This document shows, one piece after another, positions 23,801 through 30,891 of a stretch of 64,000 bases of DNA. Source of the stretch: Chamaelirium japonicum (taxonomy: Eukaryota > Streptophyta > Magnoliopsida > Liliales > Melanthiaceae); assembly GCA_947650365.1 (NCBI GenBank), contig CANTAL010000191.1, positions 372,001 through 436,000 of the forward strand, written 5' to 3'. The translations under genes and the position numbers were made by a program. The stretch's first letter is position 1. Every line of letters starts with the position of its first letter. Under the pieces are notes generated by a model. That model worked only from the letters and a program-made list of their open reading frames with translations. It was not told where the DNA came from and did not search any database.

Positions 23801-26800
23801 CTGGCTTCTCCTTGATGTATCCCGAGACGTAAAGAGGCCGGTTGTGCAATCGCATCCCGAGTTGCAGGTCCTCATCTGAAAAGGTTATCGTCGCATCACA
23901 CGAGGCCACAGCTTTGCGCCTTTGATCGTCCTTCCTTTTCCTTTTGTAGCTATCTGGATCGGCTAAGGCCGCCGCCATTGCCAGGCGAGCCTTCTTCGGA
24001 AGATGCAAAGCCTCTACGAGCGGCATGTGTAAGATTGCTTCGTCGTGAGAGGCAGTGCCCCCTTCGTCAGAATCGTCTCCCTCATCTGCGGAGTCGCCTT
24101 CTCCAGAAGTTTTGCTTTCGTTCTTTCCTTCCGACGCCTCATGGACTTCGACCATGCAACAAGACACCTTGATGTGTTGGTCCGCTGGGAGGAAGTGATC
24201 TGGGAAGAACTCTTGCAAAGTTGTCAGCTCTGGAAGACTCTGCTGAAGGATATCGTCTTGGCTTGCTGGCGGCACTTTGAACATCTTCCTTCCCGGAGTC
24301 TTGCTTTTCTTCTTGTAGGTCTTCCGCTTGGTGAATCCCCTCATCACACGGTCTTGCTTGAGCTTCTTTTCTTGCCATGGCTTTCGCCGCCGCGGTAGCA
24401 TGACCCATGCTTCTTCGTCGGTGGATTCCCCTCCGCTAGGATGATGGTCGACAGCAGTAACTGGTTCCCTCGGAGGTACTTGTTCTTCTGGAGGCTCTAC
24501 TGACTCGTCTTCCGATCCCCAGCCGGTGGGCTTGATTTCTTCAGCTGAAACCAATGGAGGCTTTGAATAGAGGACGTAATAGTCGAACTTCCCTGAAGGC
24601 TGGCCTAGTAGACCGACTTCCGGATCTCCTTGCTCGTATCTTTCCCGAAGAGCGCGTTGGGACATAGCTTGACTGGAATGGACTTGCTCTTCTCGAGGCT
24701 CTACTGGCGTGTCTTCTGATTCCCAGCCGGTGGGCTTGATTTCGTCGATTGGAACGGACGGAGGCCTTGAGTAGAGGACGTAATAGTCGAACTTCCCCGA
24801 AGGCTGGCCCAGCAGACCGACTTCTGGATCTCCTTGCTCGTATCTTTTCTGGAGAGCGTATTGGGACGTAGCATTGCTTGGAAGAGGTGCTGGCACTTCT
24901 TCCGATTCCCAGCCGGTGGGCTTGATTTCGTTGATTGAAACGGACGGAGGCCTTGAGTAGAGGACGTAATAGTCGAACTTCCCCGAAGGTTGGCCCAGCA
25001 GACCGACTTCCGGATCTCCTTGATCGTATCTCCTTTGGAGCGCCCGTTGGGATGCAGCATTGCTTGAAAGAGGTGCTGGCGTGAGCGATGATTGCCCCCA
25101 GGGCAGCGGTGTTTCCTCCTCGGTGAGTGCAGGAGTATATTGACATCGCTTCGAGCCTTTCGGCTGGGAAGTTGACTTAGCGATTGGAGCTTGACGGTTG
25201 ATGCGCAATTTGGGCATGCTTCGCCGAGCAGCGACGAGTACCGGTGAAAAGGAGCCGAAGGTGATGGACGTCATGTTGGCCGTAGCAACCTCCCCGGAGT
25301 CGATCTCTATCTTTCCTTGCTTTGCGAGCGCCATGATTATTTCCTTGAAGACGAAGCATCTTTCGATGGGATGACTCACCATCCGGTGGTATTTGCAGAA
25401 GAGAGGGTCATCGACGCGATGCATCTGCTCGGGCCTCTTCGAAGGAGAGAGATCTATCATCTTCTCTTGCAGCAGTTGGTCGAACATGGAGGAGACTTCC
25501 GAGTCTGGGAAAGGGTACTCCTTAGCTTCGAGCTCCTCTAGAGTCATCCTTTGTCTCGGAGGCGGAGGCGGCGGTATGGCGGCGCCCTTCTTCTGATCTG
25601 GCTTGCCACCGATCTTGAGCGGCTTGGAGGTTGAAGCGACGTCAGCAACATTGACTTGTTTCGGTTTCGTTGCCGGTGGCTTGTCCTTCTTTTCTATCTT
25701 CAAGAAGTCCTTGTTCTTCGAGTCCCCGCGCTTTGCTAGGCTGAGTTCCATGTTATGGGCCCGAGTTGCGAGTTCTTCGAAAGACCGAGGCTTGATACCT
25801 TTGAGGATGTAGAGCAGACCCCAGTGCATGCCTTGGGTACACATCTCGATGGCCGAGTCTTCAGACAAGCGGTCTCGTGAATTCAGCGCGAGGTTCCTCC
25901 ACCTGTTGATGTAGTCGATCACTGGCTCATCCTTCCTTTGCTTGACGGCGGTGAGTTCGGTCATACTGACTGTACGTCTAGTGCTGTAGAAGCGATTGAG
26001 GAACTCTCTTTCCATCTGGTCCCAGCTGTCGATGGTCCCTGCAGGAAGATCAACGTACCAGTCGAACGCGTTGCCTTTGAGGGTACGAACGAATTGCTTC
26101 ACCATCTCGTCGCCATATGTGCCGGCATTATTGCAGGTCTCGATGAAGTGGGCGACGTGCTGTCTCGGATTTCCCTTTCTGTCGAAGTGCTGAAACTTTG
26201 GCGGCTGGAATCCGACTGGGAAGCGTAGCTGCTGGATCCTCGTAGTGTAGGGTTTCGAGTATGCTGCCGTGATCGGAGGAAGGCTACTGCCATGGGAGCG
26301 CATCATGTCGGCTATCAATGCTTGGACTTGCTGAGCACTCATCGCAGCCGCTGCCGGAGGTTGTGTGACCACCGAGGCTGGCGTCGGGGAGATGACTTCC
26401 AATGGGACGGGAGCCGAAGAGAGCGCTGGAGTAACTGCTTGAACCGTCGGAGCAACTTCTGCAGGAGCGGGAGTTGAAGACGGAACTGGAGAGGCGACGG
26501 GTTGGCTGACTGCTGAAGCGTCCTTCGTGCTTAGCTTTTGGAGCAGAGTGTTGATGTGACGATCCTTCTCCTCCATTAGCCGAGTAATCAGCGCCATGTG
26601 CTCGTTCATCTGCATGACTTGGAGCTGAAGAGCGGTCGGAGGATGGTGACGGAGAACATCTCGGTGTTGCATGTTCGCATCCTCGCCGTCATCATCGGAG
26701 ACGTAGTTACGCCGACTTGCTTCTGGCTGATGATTGACGTTTGCCCCCTGCAGAGGAGGTGCAACGTCTGCCGAAGAACCCGAACGGGTTCGGGGTTGGG

Positions 26801-27068
26801 GCTGGTCCTCCCCAAACTTCTGGACATGGACTCCAGGATCGAGGCTCGTTTCTTCAAGCACCAGGGCCTCGTCGGCGCTTTGGCGAGCATCTTCGGTAGT
26901 AGCTTCTGGCACGAAGACGTCCGTGAGAGTCCGTGTACGCCGAGTGTAGACGCGCACCATTGGAGGAGCATCACCCTCCGGATTTACTGGATCACCGTGT
27001 CGGAGTAGAGGAGACTCGGCGATTGGTGAGAGGCTTGGAGCAAACGCATCGTTGTTTGTTCCGGCCAT
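20814..27068 (-). CDS. Gag-protease polyprotein of LTR retrotransposon (no pol enzymes)
   Basis: Single open frame of 2084 aa from the first ATG (GCAATGG, good start context). The open frame extends four codons upstream to a TTG, which I do not use. Order: an N-terminal disordered region; a predicted coiled-coil-like helix at about 143-180 (MEEKDRHINTLLQKL); a Gag capsid-like domain at about 283-448 (WYVDLP, SWDQMEREFLNRF, RWRNLAL); and a zinc-knuckle-like CX2HX4HX4C at 558-571, with His in place of the second Cys. Three unrecognised modules follow (about 662-865, LLGQPSGKFDYYVLYS), then a retropepsin at about 1076-1193 with LLDCGSAVNIM (active Asp about 1096, Cys where Thr or Ser is usual) and LLGRPWL. 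Next come VFERLG and VFDRLG motifs near 1495-1515 and a fourth module near 1600-1677. A second, protease-less copy of the C-terminal region lies at about 1690-2062. Gag should build virus-like particles in the cytoplasm and the protease should mature it. RT, RNase H and integrase are absent, so they would be supplied in trans. Family placement close to the Tat-type plant Ty3/gypsy group is an inference. Confidence 0.9.
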   Translation of the reverse strand: MAGTNNDAFAPSLSPIAESPLLRHGDPVNPEGDAPPMVRVYTRRTRTLTDVFVPEATTEDARQSADEALVLEETSLDPGVHVQKFGEDQPQPRTRSGSSADVAPPLQGANVNHQPEASRRNYVSDDDGEDANMQHRDVLRHHPPTALQLQVMQMNEHMALITRLMEEKDRHINTLLQKLSTKDASAVSQPVASPVPSSTPAPAEVAPTVQAVTPALSSAPVPLEVISPTPASVVTQPPAAAAMSAQQVQALIADMMRSHGSSLPPITAAYSKPYTTRIQQLRFPVGFQPPKFQHFDRKGNPRQHVAHFIETCNNAGTYGDEMVKQFVRTLKGNAFDWYVDLPAGTIDSWDQMEREFLNRFYSTRRTVSMTELTAVKQRKDEPVIDYINRWRNLALNSRDRLSEDSAIEMCTQGMHWGLLYILKGIKPRSFEELATRAHNMELSLAKRGDSKNKDFLKIEKKDKPPATKPKQVNVADVASTSKPLKIGGKPDQKKGAAIPPPPPPRQRMTLEELEAKEYPFPDSEVSSMFDQLLQEKMIDLSPSKRPEQMHRVDDPLFCKYHRMVSHPIERCFVFKEIIMALAKQGKIEIDSGEVATANMTSITFGSFSPVLVAARRSMPKLRINRQAPIAKSTSQPKGSKRCQYTPALTEEETPLPWGQSSLTPAPLSSNAASQRALQRRYDQGDPEVGLLGQPSGKFDYYVLYSRPPSVSINEIKPTGWESEEVPAPLPSNATSQYALQKRYEQGDPEVGLLGQPSGKFDYYVLYSRPPSVPIDEIKPTGWESEDTPVEPREEQVHSSQAMSQRALRERYEQGDPEVGLLGQPSGKFDYYVLYSKPPLVSAEEIKPTGWGSEDESVEPPEEQVPPREPVTAVDHHPSGGESTDEEAWVMLPRRRKPWQEKKLKQDRVMRGFTKRKTYKKKSKTPGRKMFKVPPASQDDILQQSLPELTTLQEFFPDHFLPADQHIKVSCCMVEVHEASEGKNESKTSGEGDSADEGDDSDEGGTASHDEAILHMPLVEALHLPKKARLAMAAALADPDSYKRKRKDDQRRKAVASCDATITFSDEDLQLGMRLHNRPLYVSGYIKEKPVNRILLDCGSAVNIMPIQTMRQLGITDDQLSPSQLVIQGFNQGGQSTVGIIRLKLSIGPLDTTVLFHIIDYQTSYRLLLGRPWLHENGIVVSTWHQCLKYYEEGVERCIVADDKPFNEAEAHLADAKFYQAKGLVAEVLPAKAPRAQKIEEVKQDKTPLPANSAPPSDEARLKVQGTPKPRQRMRISFEPRAMQHTPLPVQTAPVLRLAPQWLRKSKQSPSTPTRKLAPSLSQTNVITLQEMTVPLPSLTQAPNPSRPVESADLEQLGFKPEGSWGQNAAKLLFRAGYNEESAMGTLPPAATPHGMTRTQTRLFQNGEQIPPNRRGIGSSQAPLVIRTAAKKTFTSNYIEARMVDKAAEESTISDARSTYLSHPDSKRRRRRVRCQALFRKQTRGGKDWSNRKCTSVFERLGPVKQSKKKLVFDRLGMPIEDFVSIPTHPPMAAVNHISITAPDNGDTSTSDDELQDAPSVLAEGGQSTVDDSKKGGSPRRRRRHTSSVPRAKSLLSWGQPSLMQALPLPNETTSRHLLKARDEQRSPEVNLLGQPSGKIDYYVLYSRSPSIPNKEIKPTSWGSEDESVQSLEVQVLLIKEEPSVATPVLHLGEEDLNTWAMAPRRRRPRRSSYRIARLANHEKDRATRKLLRRKSFKEKNEAPGRKTSKVPPANLKNLLQQSFLEPVTLQKFFPICFLEAGQNFKISCCIMEVHQVLRKDDEESSINIESMGRSIAANGKLFNKAKAHLADAKFYEAKDFVAEAPPTKAPQVQEVKTAAMDKSSPLAKLVTSSIQTVHKDKEAPAPRRKIHINFKSSSMRCIPLPAQVASVLRLVPQWLRKPGRSPSPPAKEPALSFFGANFSTLQEMTLPLRGLLHISSSTESSERTSSEQLAIKSENTRGQNSTESMFKSSRSKESMAHMGSLPSAAIPHRLTKTQARLCKSGEQTLPNCRGIDSSQTPAIIKTPVKKIFTSNYIEAKKVGDSCEPVATLPTSGKSLKRYFA
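20880..22000 (-). repeat. Second, protease-less copy of the polyprotein C-terminal segment
   Basis: Codes for residues about 1690-2062. It parallels the segment at 22735-24420 motif by motif: GRKTSKVPPA against GRKMFKVPPA, ISCCIMEVH against VSCCMVEVH, AHLADAKFYEAK against AHLADAKFYQAK, APQWLRK-type WLRKPG against WLRKSK, and FTSNYIEAK against FTSNYIEAR. The whole protease domain and the acidic linker before it are missing between MEVH and AHLADAKFY. It is diverged but in frame. Confidence 0.85.
22040..22270 (-). repeat. Fourth copy of the LLGQPSGK module
   Basis: Residues about 1600-1677 contain LLGQPSGKIDYYVLYSRS and EIKPTSWGSEDESV. It is more diverged than the three clustered copies and leads the duplicated C-terminal segment, so it was probably duplicated along with it. 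Confidence 0.85.
22735..24420 (-). repeat. First copy of the duplicated C-terminal segment, including the protease
   Basis: Residues about 883-1445, from the basic WVMLPRRRKPW region through the acidic linker, the aspartic protease (about 23490-23843) and FTSNYIEAR. The counterpart at 20880-22000 lacks the protease. Confidence 0.85.
24475..25085 (-). repeat. Three tandem LLGQPSGK modules in the polyprotein
   Basis: Three in-frame units, with AGGACGTAAT at 24571, 24775 and 24961 (spacing 204 and 186 bp, or 68 and 62 codons). Each unit reads RY.QGDPEVGLLGQPSGK, then DYYVLYS and EIKPTGW. Copies are highly similar, so this is a recent expansion. I do not recognise the module or its function. Confidence 0.93.
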
Positions 27069-27115
27069 TGCAAACTTCAAGCAGCTTCTTCAACCGTACG
27101 GATGAAAGGAGAAGA

Positions 27116-27134
27116 GGTCCCACCGGCCGTGCCA
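27116..27134 (-). promoter_or_regulatory. Candidate primer-binding site
   Basis: In element sense, TGGCACGGCCGGTGGGACC begins 6 nt after the 5' LTR end (spacer GATTTC). A TGG start matches the CCA end of a tRNA. I cannot assign the tRNA with confidence. Confidence 0.55.
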
Positions 27135-27169
27135 GAAATCTGTGGATGCGGAAAAAAGCGCGGGTCGTC

Positions 27170-27175
27170 TTTATT
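27170..27175 (-). promoter_or_regulatory. Possible polyadenylation signal AATAAA in right LTR
   Basis: The same GCAATAAAG motif as at 14522-14527, 29 bp before the LTR end. It is motif evidence only. In a 5' LTR, a functional signal here would need to be bypassed. Confidence 0.25.
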
Positions 27176-28159
27176 GCGAATCACACGAGATTACAATTGT
27201 GGCCGGGACCCGGGTTGCTCGGGTGTAGCGAGTCCGGGTTGTGGCGAGTTTTGATCAGGGGATTGTCGGAAAGATCTTCTGGGGGATCCCTTTGATCCGC
27301 GTCTCCACGTGGTGTTCGTGCGAGAGCTCTGAAGGGGCTGCCCAGGACAGGGGTTTTACAGGGAGAGGGTTTTGGAGAGGCTAAGGAATGTCCACCGTTG
27401 CTTTGTCCCTTCCGTGCTTCGCGCTTTCTCGGCTAGGGGGTTTTCGGCTTCGTTCCTCGGTCTTCGCGTCTTCCTCGTTCCTTGCTTGACCTCGGTGTCC
27501 TTGATCGTCAGTTCGCGGCGTCGATCTAGCTTTTGGCGTTGGCTTTGGCTTTGGATTTTTGGCTTTGGCTTTGCTCCGGCGTGGCTCTGGCTTTTGCTTT
27601 GCTTCGACGCTTGCACTTGGACGTAGCTGGGAGAGACTTGCGATGCTTTCGTTCTTCCGGACTTCGCATCGTATCGGCTAGAACGTGCGGTGCTTTTGCT
27701 CGTGGCCGGCGTAGTCGCTTGGCTTTGGCTCTTGCGTTGCTTTGGCGCGGGCTTTACTGGGGCTTTGCTTTGGCTTCTTGCGTTGGCTTTAGCTTTAGCG
27801 TCAACTCGATCTTCTTCCTCGAACGACGTGGGCTACTTCCCTGGTGCTTCGATGGTTTGCGTATCGACTAGACTTCTCTTCTTCTCCGGGCTTCTTTGGC
27901 GTGATCGGAGTCGAAGAATGCTTTCGAAGATGGTGGGGGTAGCACCGATCTCCGTGCGACGGTTGTGGCGTCGGCTTTTGTTGATGAAGACGACGAGGGT
28001 AGCGACGGTCTCCGTGCGACGGTTGTAGCGTCGGCTTTTATTGATGAAGACGACGGGGTAGCGACGCTTCAGACGATCTGCTCCAGGCTTTCTTCTTCGT
28101 GGATGGCGCAGGTGTTAGTCGAAGACGACGGGGTGATGACGCTTCGCTTCTCTCCTCCG

Positions 28160-28935
28160 GGCTTTGGGGCTTGATCGGGATCGAGGATTTGTTGGAGACG
28201 ATGGGGTAGTGCCGCTCCTCTTCTTCTCCGGGCTTTTGGGCTTGATCGGAGTAGAAGCTTGTTGGAGACGACGGGGTAGTGCCGCTCCTCTTCTTCTCCG
28301 GGTTTTTGGGCTTGATCGGAGTCGAAGCTTGTTGGAGACGACGGGGTAGTGCCGCTCTTCTTCTTCTCCGGGCTTTTGGTCTTGATCGGAGTCGAAGCTT
28401 GTTGGAGACGACGGGGTAGTGCCGCTCCTCTTCTTCTCCGGGCTTTTGGGCTTGATCGGAGTCGAAGCTTGTTGGAGACGACGGGGTAGTGCCACTCCTC
28501 TTCTTCTCCGGGCTTTTGGGCTTGATCGGAGTCGAAGCTTGTTGGAGACGACGGGGTAGTGCCGCTCCTCTTCTTCTCCGGGCTTTTGGGCTTGATCGGA
28601 GTCGAAGCTTATTGGAGACGACGGGGTAGTGCCGCTCCTCTTCTTCTCCGGGCTTTTGGGCTTGATCGGAGTCGAAGCTTGTTGGAGACGACGGGGTAGT
28701 GCCGCTCCTCTTCTTGTTCGGGCTTTTGGGCTTGATCGGAGTCGAAGCTTGTTGGAGACGACGGGGTAGTGCCGCTCCTCTTCTTCTCCTGGCTTTTGGG
28801 CTTGATCGGAGTCGAAGCTTGTTGGAGACGACGGGGTAGTGCCGCTCCTCTTCTTCTCCGGGCTTTTGGGCTTGATCGGAGTCGAAGCTTGTTGGAGACG
28901 ACGGGGTAGTGCCGCTCCTCTTCTTCTCCGGCCTT
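28160..28935 (-). repeat. 70-bp tandem repeat in right LTR, 11 copies
   Basis: GGGTAGTGCC recurs at 28204, 28274, 28344, 28414, 28484, 28554, 28624, 28694, 28764, 28834 and 28904. A few units carry private substitutions (for example CTTGTTCGGGC near 28713). Long minus-strand frames across it, starting at 29164 and 29024, are a by-product of the 70-bp period. Confidence 0.95.
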
Positions 28936-29186
28936 TGCTTCTGGCGTCTTCGGAGTCGAAGGGTTCTTCTTCTCCGAGCTTTCTTCTTCGTGCACGGAGT
29001 CGAAGGGATGATCTTCGTGTGCAAGGGTCTTCACGTTGATGAGGACTTTCAGTAAGCCGATCCCTCGGGACAGGCTTGACTGTGCCTCGTGAAGCCTTGG
29101 GTCGATGAAGAAGCGTCTCCTCTTCTGCAGAGCTCTGGCGTTTCGTCTTCAATTTCCCGACCATTTTTTCCTTCCCCCACCCCCTC

Positions 29187-29194
29187 TATTTATA
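29187..29194 (-). promoter_or_regulatory. TATA box of right LTR (element promoter)
   Basis: Minus-strand CCTATAAATAG, identical to the left LTR copy. As this is the 5' LTR, transcription would start about 25-35 bp further left, near 29160, and run through the 70-bp repeats into gag. Confidence 0.7.
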
Positions 29195-29460
29195 GGCAAA
29201 GAGGTGGGGAGAGAGATATGGGAACTTTTTAATTTTAAATCCCTTTTGTATCTCTCTCATAATTACCCGGATTTTATTCATCCATTGATGAGGGGAGTAA
29301 CATTTAGTTGTTTTCCTTTTCTGGCGGGTGCAATTATGGCTGGATTTTGCGCACGAAATCGATGGCGATCGGGCGCTTCGTCTTGTGCGTCGGATCGAGG
29401 GATCTGCGCAGATCCGCGTGTGTGCAGACGTCATACGCTACCTCCCCCCGCGCATGGCGG

Positions 29461-29580
29461 TATTTCTTTCCTTTTCTTTCTTTTCTTTCCTTTTCTTTTC
29501 TTTCCTTTTCTTTTCTTTCCCTTCTTTTCTTTCCTTTTTCTTTTCTTTCTTTTCTTTTGTTTCCTTTTCTTGCCTTTCCT
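29461..29580. repeat. Polypyrimidine tract in right LTR U3
   Basis: CTTTT/CTTTC-rich stretch equivalent to 16540-16646, with different internal lengths, ending in TTGCAGGGCCGG. Confidence 0.9.
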
Positions 29581-30691
29581 TGCAGGGCCGGCCGGCCCCT
29601 CCATGAGGTTCGGTCCCCACTAGGGCCGGCCCTATGGGGTTCGGACCCTAGTAGGGGCCGGCCCCTCTTGAAGCATGGGGTCCGCTCCTCTTTGCTAGGT
29701 GCGAGTCGGGTCCGGGTCCGCATCGGTGCGCGCGAGTCGGGTCCGCGTGTCGGGTTTGCATCCGCGTCGGTGCGCGCGAGTCGGGTCCGCGTGTCGGGTT
29801 TGCATCCGCGTCGGCACACGTAAGTCGGGTTCGGGTCCGACGAAATTCGTGAGTCTACAGTACGATCCATTCTAATTCTTTCATAAGATCCATTCTAATT
29901 CATTCGCACGATCCATTCTAATTCATTCGTATGATCCATTCTAATTCATTCGTACAATCCATTCTAATTCATTTGTACGATCCATTCTAATTCATTCGTA
30001 CAAATCTATCCATTTTAATTCATTCGTACAATGCGTTCTAATCCATCGTACGATCCATTCTAATTCATTCTCACAAATGTAACCTTTCTAATTTATTTGT
30101 ACGATCCATTCTAATTCATTCGTACGTTCCATTCTAATCCATTCGTACGATCCATTCTAATCCATTCGTACGATCCTTTCTAATTCATTTGTATGATCCA
30201 TTCTAATTCATTCGTACGATCCATTCTAATCCATTCGTACGATCCATTCTAATCCATTCGTACGATCCATTCTAATTCATTCTAATTCATTCGTACGAAT
30301 AAATTAGAATGGATACATTCATACAAATGAATTAGAATGGATTGTACGAATGAATTAGAATGGATCGTACGAATGAATTAGAATGGATCATGCGAATGAA
30401 TTAGAATAGATCGTACGAATGAATTAGAATGGATCGTACAAATAAATTAGAATGGATCGTGCAAATGAATTAGAATGGATCGTACAAATGAATTAGAATG
30501 GATCCACCGAATGAGTTAGAATGGATCATACGAATGAATTAGAATGGATCATGTGAATGAATTAGAATAGATCGTACGAATGAATTAGAATGGATCGTAC
30601 GAATAAATTAGAATGGACCGTGCGTTTGTGCGAATGAATTAGAATGGATCATATGAATGAATAAGAATGGATCGTACGAATGAATTAGAAT

Positions 30692-30891
30692 GGATCGTGC
30701 AAATGAATTAGAATGAATCGTACGAATGCATTAGAATGGATCGTACGAATGAATTAGAATGAATCGTACGATCCATTCTAATTCATTCGTCCGATCCATT
30801 CTAATTCATTCGCACGAATGTATCCATTCTAATTCATTCGTACAGTCCATTCTAATTCATTCGCATGATCCATTCTAATTCATTCATATGA
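30692..30891. repeat. Dispersed satellite segment 2, right copy
   Basis: Gap-free counterpart of 13776-13975 (offset 16916), including the R-to-F junction GAATCGTACGATCC and the rare TCGTCCG unit. It lies about 0.8 kb right of the element, while its partner lies about 0.5 kb left of it. Confidence 0.85.

Larger units (their letters stand above)
14494..29859 (-). mobile_element. Non-autonomous Ty3/gypsy-like LTR retrotransposon (Gag-protease only), 15.4 kb
   Basis: Two near-identical direct repeats bound the element. Read on the minus strand each LTR starts TGTAGAC and ends GTCCACA or ATCCACA, giving TG...CA ends with near-perfect short terminal inverted repeats. Orientation is minus, shown by the PPT beside the left LTR, the candidate PBS beside the right LTR and the gag-pro ORF between them. 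The internal region is 10185 bp. There is a Gag domain and an aspartic protease, but no RT YxDD-type motif, RNase H or integrase was found, so the copy should depend on an autonomous relative, in the style of TR-GAG or large-derivative elements. LTR similarity and the intact 6-kb frame suggest a fairly young insertion. No 5-bp target-site duplication is visible: the left flank ends ATCAT and the right flank begins GTACG. The flanking satellite is R on the left and F on the right. Confidence 0.92.
27141..29859 (-). repeat. Right LTR (5' LTR of the element), 2719 bp
   Basis: On the + strand it runs from TGTGGATGCGG to GTGAGTCTACA. In element sense, U3 is about 0.67 kb up to the TATA box at 29187-29194, and the remaining 2.0 kb (including eleven 70-bp repeats) would lie in the transcript leader before gag. 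It is longer than the left LTR mainly through four extra 70-bp units. Confidence 0.93.

Noticed and set aside
27069-27080. Four extra N-terminal residues of the gag-pro frame
   Set aside because: The open frame begins at TTG. The first ATG is at 27068 in a good context, so I start there.
16956-27140. Reverse transcriptase, RNase H or integrase genes of the element
   Set aside because: Reading of the minus-strand frames found no YxDD-like, DEDD-type or HHCC/DDE motif context; only Gag and protease are supported.
28115-29164. 349-aa minus-strand frame in the right LTR, starting just after the TATA box
   Set aside because: The ATG lies at about the expected transcription start, so it may not be in the RNA. 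Most of the frame is the 70-bp repeat, open in all frames, and the left LTR equivalent has a different length and end.
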